Part shown: in pieces, positions 34,577 to 45,966 of the stretch
Position numbering within the stretch: position 1 is the stretch's first letter
Layout of the letters: each line of letters begins with the position of its first letter
From: Paraspadella gotoi
Lineage: Eukaryota; Chaetognatha
Assembly: GCA_051294375.1 (NCBI GenBank)
Contig: JBJCIZ010001661.1
Span: 1 to 64,000 of the forward strand
Direction of reading: 5' to 3'
Length of the DNA: 64,000 bases
Translations under genes and position numbers: made by a program
The notes under the pieces: generated by a model
The model's input: the letters and a program-made list of their open reading frames with translations, nothing else
Database searches by the model: none
Told to the model about the DNA's origin: nothing

Positions 34577-34831
34577 GTGAGAGAGAGAGAGAGAAGGAGA
34601 CATAAAATAAAATAGAGGATATTTGTTTGTTTTGATAAAATGTAAACAAAACATATTTAATAACTGTCCTAACCCAATTTTAAGGACATCGATGATGATA
34701 AGTTGAATATAAATTTAAAATTAATTATTACATATTAAAATTAATTATTTACTTAATTAATTAATTAATCGATAATTAATTAATTAATTAATTATCGTAG
34801 GCAGATCCGACATTGTTTGCTCAAACTTGTT

Positions 34832-37800
34832 TATTCCTGTACAAATCTGTACAAATTGATTTTTTTATTTTGCACAAGATTGCAAAGAAAGACAAACAAA
34901 TTGTACTTTGCACAGGATTGCACAGCATTTAAAAAGTTGTTAATTCTCATTTTTTTTACGACAAATCAAAAAAAAAATGTTTTCTACTGTGCAAATCGGT
35001 AAAAGGTTTTAAAAATTAGAATTTTTTTATTTTTCTTCCTGTGCAAATCTGTGCAAATTGATTTTTTTTGCACAGGATTGCACAGAAAGACAAAGAATTG
35101 TTTGCACAGGATTTCACAGCATTACAGCAAATCATTAATTCTATTTTTTTTTCAGAGATTTGCACAGGAAAAAAATTTGTGCCATAAAAATTTAAAGTTT
35201 TGCACAGATTCTTTTTATTTTTAATCCTGTGCAAACCTTTGCAAGTATAATATGTATCTTGTACATATATCCAATTCAATTTTTTTTAAGTTAAAAAAAT
35301 ATGTTCCTATTTAAAATGAAAATCCTTCATGAAAAAGGCCTTAAAAAGTTAAAACTGCACCAAATACTAACATTGCGCTATTTTTATTCCTGTGCAAATC
35401 TGTGCAAAATGATTTTTTTCAGAGAGACATGAAATTATTTTTTTGCACAGGATTGCACAGCATTCCAGCGCAAATCTATGCAAATTGGTATTTCTCATTT
35501 TTTTACGCTAAATCGAAAAAAATAATTTTTTTATTGTGCAAATCAATAAAAAGTTTAAAAAATTATAATTGTGCTATTTTTATTCCTATGCAAATCTGTG
35601 CAAATTGATTTTTAAAATTTTGTATAGGATTGCCCAAAAAGACAAATTGTTTGCACAGGATTGCACATCGTTACAACAAATCGTTAATTATATTTTTTTA
35701 TTTGCAAGGATTTGCACAAGAATAGAATAGTGCTATAAAAATTGAAAGTTTTGCCCAGATTCTTTTTTTTTGCATTTCTGTACAAATCTGTACAAAGTAA
35801 ATTTTGTATTTTGTACAGGATTGCAAATTTTTTTGCACAGGACTGCACAGCATTACAACAAATTGTTATTTCTCCTTTTTTATGCTAAATTAACCAAAAA
35901 AATTTTTTACTGTGCAAATCGGTAAAAGGTTTTAAAAATTATATTTGCGCTATTTTTATTCCTGTGCAAATCGGTGCAAATTGATATTTTTTGCACAGGA
36001 TTGCACAGCATTACTACTAATCTTTATTTTTACTATTTTATTTGTACAGATTTGCACAGGAACAGGATTGTGCCATAAAAATTTTAAGTTTTGCACTGAT
36101 TATTTTCATTTTACCTTTGCAAACCTTTGCAAATATAATATGTATCATTTACATATATTCTATTCAATCTTCTATGAAGTTAAAAAAAAGTGTTTTGCCC
36201 CTAATCAAAATAAAAGTTCTTCTTGAATAAAAGCCCTGCAAAGTGAAAAATGGCACTAAATACTAATATTGCATTATTTTTTTCCTGTGCAAATCTGTAT
36301 AAATTGATTTTTTTTATTTTGAACAAGATTGCAAAGAAAGTCAAACAAATTATACTTTGCACAGGATTGCACAGCATTCAAAAAGTTGTTAATTCTCATT
36401 TTTTTTACGACAAATCAAAAAAAAAATTTTATACTGTGCAAATCGGTAAAAGGTTTTAAAAATTAGAGTTTTTCTATTTTTCTTCCTGTGCAAATCTGTG
36501 CAAATTGATTTTTTTTGCACAGGATTGCACAGAAAGACAAAAAATTGTTTGCACAGGATTGCACAGCATTACAACAAATCATTAATTCTATTTTTTTTAT
36601 TTCAGAGATTTGCACAGGAAAATAATTTGTGCCATAAAAATTTAAAATTTTGCACAGATTCTTTTTATTTTTAATCCTGTGCAAACCTTTGCAAGAATAA
36701 TATGTATCTTTTACAAAAATCCAATTCAATTTTTTTTTAAGTTCAAAAAAAATTCGTTCCTATTTAAAATGAAAATCCTTTATGAAAAAAGCCTTAAAAA
36801 GTTAATACTGCACCAAATACTAACATTGCGCTATTTTTATTCCTGTGTAAATCTGTGCCAAATGATTTTTTCAGAAAGACAAATAAATTATTTTTTTGCA
36901 CAGGATTGCACAGCATTCCTGTGCAAATCTAGGCAAATTGTTATTTCTCATTTTTTTATGCTGAATCGAAAAAAGAATTTTTTACTGTGCAAATCAATAA
37001 AAAGTTAAAAAATATATAATTGCGCTATTTTTATTCCTATACAAATCTGTGCAAATAGATTTTTTTCTTTGGTATAGGATTGCCCAGAAAGACAAACAAA
37101 TTGTTTGCACAGGATTGCACATCATTACAACAAATCGTTATTTCTCCTAAAAATAGCACTAAATACTAATATTGCATTATTTTTATTCCTGTTCAAATCT
37201 GTACAAATTATTTTTCTTTATTATGCACAGGATTGCAAAGAAAGACAAACAGATTGTTCTTTGCACAGGATTGCACAGCATTTAAAAAACTGTTATTTCT
37301 CTTTTTTTTCACGACAAATCAAAAAATATATTTTTTTACTGTGAAAATCGATAAAAGGTTTTAAAAATTAGAATTTTTCTATTTTTCTTTTTGTACAAAT
37401 CTGTAAAAATTGACAAAAAATCTGACAAAAAATTATTGGCACAGGATTGCACAGCATTACAACAAATCATTAATTCTATTTTTTTATTGCACAGATTTGC
37501 ACAGGAAAATAATTTGTGCCATAAAAAAGTTTTGCACAGATTTTTTTTTCAATCCTGTACAAACCTTTGCAAGTATAATATATATATTTTATATATATCC
37601 AATTAAATTTTTTTAAAGTTAAAAAACGAATTTTTGCCCCTACTTAAAATGAAAATCATTCAAGAAAAAAGCCCTAAAGAGTTAAAACTGCACTAAATAC
37701 TATACTAACATTGAGCTATTTTTATTCCTGTGCAAATCTGTGCAAAATGATTTTTTTCAGAGAGACATACAAATTGTTTTTTGCACAGGATTGTACAGCA

Positions 37801-38388
37801 TTACAACAAATCGTTAATTTATTTTTTTATTTGCACGGATTTACACAAGAAAATAATTGTACTATAAAAATGTAAAGTTTTACACAGATTTTTTTTTGCA
37901 TTTCTGTACAAATCTGGACAAATTAACTTTTGTATTTTGTACAGGATTGCAAAGAAAGACAAACAAATTGTTTTTTGCACAGGATTGCACAGCATTCAAA
38001 CCACTGTTTCTCCTTTTTTTCACGACAAATAAAAAAAAGTTTTTTTACTGTTTCAATCGGTAAAAGGTTTTAAAAGTTATAATTTTGCTATTTTTTTCCT
38101 GTGCAAATCTGTGCAAATTGCACAGGATGCACAGAAAGACGAAAAAATGTTTGTACAGGATTGCACAGCATTACAACAAATTGTTAATTCTATTTTTTCA
38201 TTGCACAGATTTGCACAGGAAAATAATTTGTGCCATAAAAATTTAAAGTTTTGCACAGATTTTTTTAATTTTTAATCCTGTGCAAACTTTGCAAGTGAAA
38301 TATAGACCTAAAAAAGTTAAAACTGTACTAAAAAAAACATTTTTTATGCTATTTTTATTCCTGTGCAAATCTGTACAATCTGTACAAT
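34832..38388 (-). repeat. TGTGCAAA-family repeat block, reverse orientation
   Basis: Reverse-oriented units with a ~1.45-kb higher-order period: the block containing CATTTTTTTTACGACAAATC and TACTGTGCAAATCGGTAAAA at ~34,950 recurs at ~36,400. Part of this block is again related to 39.8-40.6 kb. No gene seen. Confidence 0.9.
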
Positions 38389-38942
38389 NNNNNNNNNNNN
38401 NNNNNNNNNNNNNNNNNNNNNNNNNNNNNNNNNNNNNNNNNNNNNNNNNNNNNNNNNNNNNNNNNNNNNNNNNNNNNNNNNNNNNNNNNNNNNNNNNNNN
38501 NNNNNNNNNNNNNNNNNNNNNNNNNNNNNNNNNNNNNNNNNNNNNNNNNNNNNNNNNNNNNNNNNNNNNNNNNNNNNNNNNNNNNNNNNNNNNNNNNNNN
38601 NNNNNNNNNNNNNNNNNNNNNNNNNNNNNNNNNNNNNNNNNNNNNNNNNNNNNNNNNNNNNNNNNNNNNNNNNNNNNNNNNNNNNNNNNNNNNNNNNNNN
38701 NNNNNNNNNNNNNNNNNNNNNNNNNNNNNNNNNNNNNNNNNNNNNNNNNNNNNNNNNNNNNNNNNNNNNNNNNNNNNNNNNNNNNNNNNNNNNNNNNNNN
38801 NNNNNNNNNNNNNNNNNNNNNNNNNNNNNNNNNNNNNNNNNNNNNNNNNNNNNNNNNNNNNNNNNNNNNNNNNNNNNNNNNNNNNNNNNNNNNNNNNNNN
38901 NNNNNNNNNNNNNNNNNNNNNNNNNNNNNNNNNNNNNNNNNN
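38389..38942. other. Assembly gap (554 N)
   Basis: Run of N within reverse-oriented repeat. Confidence 0.99.
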
Positions 38943-39373
38943 TAAAAAATCGTTAATTCTATTTTTTTATTGCACAGATTTGTACAGGAAAATAATTTGT
39001 GCCACAAAAAGTTAAAGTTTTGTACAGATTTTTCTTATTTTTAATCCTGTGCAAACCTTTGCAAATACAAAATGTATCTTTTACATATATCCTATTCAAT
39101 CTTTTATAAAGTTAAAAAAGATTTGCACAGGAATAGGATTGTGACAAAATATTTTAATTTTTTGATGCTATTTTTATTCCTGTATAATTCAGGGCATAAT
39201 ATTTTCATTTTTATTTTTGCACAGGATTTCATAGAAAGTCAAACAAATTGTTTTTTGCATAGGATTTCACAGCATTACAACAAATCGTTAATTATATTTT
39301 TTATTTGCAAGGATTTGCATAAGAATAGAATAGTGCTATAAAAATTTAAAGTTTTGCCCAGATTCTTTTTTTT

Positions 39374-39764
39374 NNNNNNNNNNNNNNNNNNNNNNNNNNN
39401 NNNNNNNNNNNNNNNNNNNNNNNNNNNNNNNNNNNNNNNNNNNNNNNNNNNNNNNNNNNNNNNNNNNNNNNNNNNNNNNNNNNNNNNNNNNNNNNNNNNN
39501 NNNNNNNNNNNNNNNNNNNNNNNNNNNNNNNNNNNNNNNNNNNNNNNNNNNNNNNNNNNNNNNNNNNNNNNNNNNNNNNNNNNNNNNNNNNNNNNNNNNN
39601 NNNNNNNNNNNNNNNNNNNNNNNNNNNNNNNNNNNNNNNNNNNNNNNNNNNNNNNNNNNNNNNNNNNNNNNNNNNNNNNNNNNNNNNNNNNNNNNNNNNN
39701 NNNNNNNNNNNNNNNNNNNNNNNNNNNNNNNNNNNNNNNNNNNNNNNNNNNNNNNNNNNNNNNN
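39374..39764. other. Assembly gap (391 N)
   Basis: The same interval in copy B (between the T run ending 46,338 and TTTTTTACTGTG at ~46,475) is only ~136 bp of sequence, and the related stretch near 35.77-35.90 kb is similar. The N count is therefore probably too large. Confidence 0.95.
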
Positions 39765-42700
39765 TTTTTTACTGTGCAAATAGGTGAAAGGTTTTAAAAA
39801 TTATATTTGCACTAATTTTATTCCTGTGCAAATCGGTGCAAATTGATATTTTTTGCACAGGATTGCACAGCATTACTACTAATCGTTATTTTTACTATTT
39901 TATTTGTACAGATTTGCACAGGAACAGGATTGTGCCATAAAAATTTTAAGTTTTGCACAGATTATTTTCATTTTACCTGTGCAAACCTTTGCAAATATAA
40001 TATGTATCATTTACATATATTCTATTCAATCTTCTATGAAGTTAAAAATTAATTTTTGCCCCTAATCAAAAAAAATTTTTCTTGAATAAAAGCCCTGCAA
40101 AGTGAAAAATGGCACTAAATACTAATATTGCATTATTTTTTTGCACAGGATTGCACAGCATTCCTGTGTAAATCTAGGCAAATTGTTATTTCTCATTTTT
40201 TTTATGCTGAATCGAAAAAAAGAATTTTTTACTGTGCAAATCAATAAAAAGTTAAAAAAAATAAAATTGTGCTATTTTTATTCCTATACAAATCTGTGCA
40301 AATAGAATTTTTTATTTTGTATTGGATTGCCCAGAAAGACAAACAAATTGTTTGCACAGGATTACACATCATTACAACAAATCGTTATTTCTCCTAAAAA
40401 TGGCACTAAATACTAATATTGCATTTTTTTATTCCTGTTCAAATCTGTACAAATTATTTTTCTTTATTATGCACAGGATTGCAAAGAAAGACAAACAAAT
40501 TGTTCTTTGCACAGGATTGCACAGCATTTAAAAAACTGTTATTTCTCTTTTTTTCACGACAAATCAAAAAATATATTTTTTTTACTGTGCAAATCGGTAA
40601 AAGGTTTTAAAAATGTTCAGAATTATTCTATATTTTCTTACTGCTGCAAATCTGTGCAAATTGATTTTTTTTGCACAGGAATTGCACCAGAAAAAACAAA
40701 AAATTGTTTGCACAGGATTGCACAGCATTATAACAATTGTTATATTCTATTTTTTATTGCACAGATTGCACAGGAAAATAATTTGTGCCATAAAAATGTG
40801 AAAGTTTTGCACAGATTTTTCTTATTTTTAATCCTGTGCAAACCTTTGCAAATATAAAATGATATTCTTTACATATATCCTATTCAATCTTTTTATAACG
40901 TTAAAAAGATTCGCACAGGATAGGATTGTGACAAAAATTATTAAATTTTTTTGATGCTATTTTTATTCCTGTGAGAGTTAAAACTGCACTAACAATACTA
41001 ACATTGAGCTATTTTTTTCCTGTGATGCAAATCTGTGCAAAATGATTTTTTTATATTTCAGAGAGTACATCAAATTGTTTTGCCTGCAGAGCAGGATTGC
41101 ACAGCATTCCTGTGAAAATCTGTGGCAAATTGTTTATTCTTAATTTTTGTTAACGCCTAAATAGAAAAATAATTTTTTACTGTATGCAATCAAATAAAAA
41201 GTAATAAAAAATTATATGGCGCTATTTTTATTCCTATTCAAATATGTAAAAATTGATTTTTTATAGATGCCAAGAAAGACAAACAAATTGTTGGCAAAGG
41301 ATTGCCACGTTACAACAAATCGTTAATTTATTTTTTTATTTGCACGGATTTACACAAGAAAATAATTTGTACTATAAAAATGTAAAGTTTTACACAGATT
41401 TTTTTTTGCATTTCTGTACAGAATCTGGACAAATTAACTTTGTATTTGGTACAGGATTGCAAAGAAAGACAAACAAATTTTTTTTTGCACAGGACTGTAC
41501 AGCATTACAACAAATTGTTATTGTCCTTTTTTATGCTAAATCAAAAAAAAAACTTTTACTGGGGTGTTAATCGGTAAAAGGTTTCAAAATTATACTTGCG
41601 GTATTCTTATTCCTGTGCAAATCAGTGCAATTGATATTTTTTGCATAGGATTGCACAGCATTACACGACAAATCGTTAATTGTTAATATTTTATTTGTAC
41701 CGATCTGCACAGGATAGGATTGTGCCCATAAAAATTTAAGTTGCACAATATATTTTAATTTTTAATTATGTACAAACCTTTGCAATATAATATGTATCAT
41801 TTACATATATTCTATCAATCTTTTATAGAGTTAAAAAAAAAAATTCCCCCTAATCAAAATTACATTTTTTATGAAAAAAAACCCAAAAGGTGAAAAATGG
41901 CACTAAATACTAATATTGCATTATTCTTATTCCTGTGCAAATCTGTACAAATTATTTTTTCAGAAAGACAAACAATTTTTTTTCAACAGGAATGCACAGT
42001 ATTCCTGTGCAAATCTGTACAAATTGATTTTTATTTTTCACAGGATTGCAAAGAAAGACAAACAAATTGTTCTTTGCACGGATTACACAGCATTCAAAAT
42101 TGTTTTTTCTCACACGACAATAAAAAAAAATATTTTCTCTCCTGTGCAATACATGTGCAAATGGATTTTTTTGCACAGGATTGCACAGAAAAACAAAAAA
42201 TTGTTTGCAGACAGGATTGCACAGCATTATAACAAATCGTTAATTCTATTTTTTTATTGCCACAGATTTGCACAGGAAATAATTTGTGCCATTAAAGTTA
42301 AAGTTTTGCACAGATTTTTCTTATTTTTAATCCGTGCAAACCTTTGCAAATATAAAATGTATCTTTTACATATATCCTATTCAATCTTTTATAAAGTTAA
42401 AAAAAACTGTTTTGCCCCTAATCAAAATAAAAATCCTTCATGAAAAAAAGCCCTAAAAGTTAAAACTGCACTAAATACTTATATTGCACTATTTTAATTA
42501 ATGTGCAAATCTGTACAAGTTTATTTTTTCAGAGAGACAAACATTTTTTTTTGCACAGGATTGCACAGCATTCTTGTACAATCTTTACAAATTGATTTTT
42601 TTATTTTGAACAGGATTGCAAGAAAGACAAAAAATTGTTTTTTGTACAGGATTGCACAGCATTACAACAAATTTTTATTTCTCAAAAATATAATTGCGCT

Positions 42701-43379
42701 ATTTTTCTCTCCTGTGTGCAAATCTGTACAAATTGATTTTTTATTTTGCACAGGATTACAACAAATCATTAATTCTATTTTTTTATTTAACACAGATTTG
42801 TACAGGAATAGAATTGTGCCAATAAAATTAAAGTTTTTCAAAATTTGTCATTTTTTTATAAAGTTTAAAATAAAACTGTTTGCCCAAAATCAAAATCAAA
42901 ATCCTTAATGAACTTTAAAAAGTAAAAACTGCACAACATACTAATATTGCGCTATTTTTATTGTGTGCAAATCTGAGCAAATTGATTTTTTCAGAGAGAC
43001 AAACAAATTGTTTTTTGCACAGGATTGCACAGCATTATAACCAATAGATTTTATGCTCTTTTTTTTGCACAGGTTTGCACAGGAATAGGATTGTGCCATA
43101 ACAATTTAATTTTTTGATGCTTTTTTATTCCTGTACAAATCTGTGCATAATGATTTTTTTCATTTTTGCACAGGATTGCAATAGAAAATCAAACAATATG
43201 TTTTTTGCACAGATTTGCACAGGAATAGGGATTGTGACAAAATATTTTAATTTTTTGATGCTATTTTTTTTACCTGTATCATTCAGGGCATAATATTTTT
43301 ATTTTTATTTTTGTACAGGATTTCATAGAAAGTCAAACAAATGTTTTTTGCATAGGATTGCACAGCATTATAACAAATC
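39765..43379 (-). repeat. TGTGCAAA-family repeat block, reverse orientation (copy A)
   Basis: Reverse-oriented units. From about 40,610 to 42,900 the text shows many one- or two-base insertions and deletions relative to copy B and to other units (for example GTTTTGCCTGCAGAGCAGG where copy B has GTTTTTTGCACAGG), which looks like unpolished long-read sequence. No gene seen. Confidence 0.85.
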
Positions 43380-43530
43380 GGACAGACAGACAGACGGATG
43401 GATGGACATCATTTTTTTGCATAACTTATCATAATTTGATGTTCTGACATGATATGAGTGAATGCCCAACAAGATTGAGGGTTATAGAGTGAATATAGAG
43501 TCAGGATATGCTGATAAGCAGATCCGACTA
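43380..43530 (+). mobile_element. Helentron-like 3' terminus, 5'-truncated
   Basis: GACA/GGAT microsatellite, GGACATCATTTTTTTGCATA, ATGTTCTGACATGATATGAG, GATTGAGGG, TATAGAGTCAGGATATGC and terminal GATAAGCAGATCCGACTA. The left side abuts TGTGCAAA repeat directly at the microsatellite, so the body of the element is missing. Confidence 0.7.
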
Positions 43531-44249
43531 AAAACAAAATTAATAAAAAAATGAATTTTTACTTCTATTGATGGGTGGATTGAGATAAAAAAAATTTGTG
43601 TGGTGATTGAGCAGAATGGAATCGATGGATTTGAGCGAGCGGAGATGGAAAAAAAATTACATTTTCTCTCTCTCTCTCAGATAAAATGATTGATTGGCTG
43701 ATTGCTTCCGATGTTTGAGTGATTAAATTGAAATATTTTTTTTATTTATTTGTTAATAAAAACTGTTATGACTATTTTTACCATGATGGAAAAGTTATAT
43801 AATAAACCAAAACCACTATTTTTTTTATTGCCGTATGATTGATTGATTGATTGATGGCACTATTTTCACTATTTTCACAAAATTGATGATTATAGTCGAA
43901 TAAAAAATGACTATCATTGCATCAAAAATGACTATCATATCTTTCAATAAATGACTATCATTCTCAATAAATGATTATCTTCACATCAAATGATGCTTAT
44001 TATCGCCCTGAATGAATTATAATCATATATCAATAAAAAATTTTCTTTGAGAATTTTTAGAAATTTGTACAAGATTTGCAAAATCTATTTGCAAGTAATC
44101 AGCTGGTTTGTGTGTCTGTCAGTCTGTCCCACCTTAGTATTAAAAAAACCATAAACTTGGGTAAAAATTTTTTTGAATTATTGTTTGCTAAAATAGTATA
44201 ATATATAAATGAGATGCTTCTTAAGCTTAAGCGCACAGATTTCAAACTT
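43531..44249. repeat. Helentron-like core block before satellite (copy A)
   Basis: CT run, GATT repeats, ATGACTATCAT-type repeats, GTGTGTCTGTCAGTCTGTCC, then CACCTTAGTATTAAAAAAAC and ATAAACTTGGG. Parallel to 23.8-24.4 and 50.3-51.0 kb. No gene seen. Confidence 0.7.
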
Positions 44250-45941
44250 GTGACACAGAATAGGCGCCCTACGGACCAGAGATTCTCTAAGAGATCTGTG
44301 ACACCCAGTGGCGCCCACAACCGTGTCACAAATAATATTTTTTGTTTCTTAATCCCCATATTTAACCCCGCACTTAAAAGCCCCAGCCTTCCCCATATTT
44401 TCTTTAGATACAAAGACAATTTTTCTTCTTTGTGACACAGTGTGGCGCCCACTGACCAAGAGATTCTCTAAAGGGATCTGTGACACCCAGTGGCGCCCAC
44501 ACCGTGTCACAAATAATATTTTTTTTGTTTCTTAATCCCATATTTAACCCCCGCACTTAAAAGCCCCAGCCTTCCCATATTTTTCTTTAGATACAAAGAC
44601 AATTTTTCTCTTTGTGACACAGTGTGGCGCCCACTGACCAAGAGATTCTCTAAGGGATCTGTGACACCCAGTGGCGCCCACACCGTGTCACAAATAATAT
44701 TTTTTTGTTTTCTTAATCCCCATATTTAACCCCCGCACTTAAAAGCCCAGCCTTCCCCATATTTTTCTTTAGATACAAAGACAATTTTTCTTCTTTGTGA
44801 CACAGTGTGGCGCCCACTGACCAAGAGATTCTCTAAGGGATCTGTGACACCCAGTGCGCCACACCGTGTCACAATAATATTTTTTTGTTTCTTAATCCCC
44901 ATATTTAACCCCCGCACTTAAAAGCCCCAGCCTTCCCCATATTTTTCTTTAGATACAAAGACAATTTTTCTTCTTTTGTGACACAGTGTGGCGCCCACTG
45001 ACCAAGAGATTCTCTAAGGGATCTGTGACACCCAGTGGCGCCCACACCGTGTCACAAATAATATTTTTTTGTTTCTTAATCCCCATATTAACCCCCGCAC
45101 TTAAAAGCCCCAGCCTTCCCAATATTTTTCTTTAGATACAAAGACAATTTTTCTTCTTTGTGACACAGTGTGGCGCCCACTGACCAAGAGATTCTCTAAG
45201 GATCTGTGGACACCCAGTGGCGCCCACACCGTGTCACAAATAATATTTTTTGTTTGTTCTTAATCCCCATATTTAACCCCCGCACTTAAAAGCCCCAGCC
45301 TTCCCCATATTTTTCTTTAGATACAAAGACAATTTTTCTTCTTTGTGACACAGTGGTGGCGCCCACTGACCAAGAGATTCTCTAAGGGATCTGTGACACC
45401 CAGTGGCGCCCAACACCGTGTCACAAAATAATATTTTTTTTGTTTCTTAATCCCCATATTTAACCCCGCACTTAAAAGCCCCAGCCTTCCCCATATTTTT
45501 CTTTAGATACAAAGACAATTTTTCTTCTTTGTGACACAGTGTGGCGCCCACTGACCAAGAGATTCTCTAAGGGATCTGTGACACCCAGTGGCGCCCACAC
45601 GCGTGTCACAAATAAATATTTTTTTGTTTCTTAATCCCCATATTTAACCCCCGCACTTAAAAAGCCCCAGCCTTCCCCATATTTTTCTTTAGATACCAAA
45701 GAACAATTTTCTTCTTTGTGACACAGTGTGGCGCCCACTGACCAAGAGATTCTCTAAGGATCTGTGACACCCAGTGGCGCCCACACCGTGTCAACAATAA
45801 TATTTTTTTGTTTCTTAATCCCCATATTTAACCCCCGCACTTAAAAGCCCCAGCCTTCCCCATATTTTCTTTAGATACAAAGACAATTTTTCTTCTTTGT
45901 GACACAGTGTGGCGCCCACTGACCAAGAGATTCTCTAAGGG
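44250..45941 (+). repeat. 183-bp satellite array A (~10 units)
   Basis: GTGACACAGTGTGGCGCCC recurs at about 44,250, 44,430, 44,613, 44,797, 44,979, 45,160, 45,345, 45,532, 45,717 and 45,899. Each unit carries GTGACACAGTGTGGCGCCCA and, inverted, GGCGCCCACACCGTGTCAC, then an AT-rich stretch, CCCCGCACTTAAAAGCCCCA and a TTTTTCTTCTTT run. The first unit is diverged. Unit lengths wobble by 1-3 bases through homopolymer indels. The array ends at a gap. Confidence 0.95.
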
Positions 45942-45966
45942 NNNNNNNNNNNNNNNNNNNNNNNNN
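45942..45966. other. Assembly gap (25 N)
   Basis: Exactly 25 N between the truncated satellite array A and sequence homologous to 39.04 kb. A fixed 25-N size is used by some gap-filling tools for unresolved joins. Confidence 0.99.

Larger units (their letters stand above)
31871..34831 (-). mobile_element. Non-autonomous Helentron/DINE-1-like element, full length
   Basis: Left end TAGTCGTATCTGCT forms a ~13-bp stem with AGCAGATCCCGACT (loop TATC). Right end carries the matching subterminal repeat GCAGATCCGAC about 20 bp from the edge (CTTGTT). The flanks GCATTATTTT and TATTCCTGTAC rejoin to the ordinary uninterrupted repeat, so there is no target duplication. Inside lie GTCC/GTCT microsatellite (32,011-32,098), ~155-bp degenerate units (GTGTGGGTAGGAAAGTGTGT ... 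GTGGAAATGAGTTTAAATGG), GATT and GA microsatellites, and an 18-bp minisatellite. Hairpin terminus, subterminal inverted repeat, GTCY core and T/T insertion without duplication are the known layout of Helentron-associated DINE-1/HINE elements. The hairpin end would be 3', hence minus strand. No Rep/helicase is encoded. Confidence 0.65.
39030..45941 (+). repeat. Segmental duplication, copy A (~6.8 kb)
   Basis: Collinear with 45,967-54,210 at an offset of ~6,950 at the left end, falling to ~6,750 after the internal gap. Shared order: TGTGCAAA repeats, GACA/GGAT microsatellite with hairpin end, CT/GATT block, GTCTGTC core, 183-bp satellite. Copy A ends inside its satellite array at a 25-N gap, and copy B starts immediately after. 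Confidence 0.85.

Noticed and set aside
44250-45941. Retroviral/LTR primer-binding site (TGGCGCCC) in each satellite unit
   Set aside because: The octamer is part of a palindromic inverted repeat; no LTR, polypurine tract or gag/pol frame is nearby.
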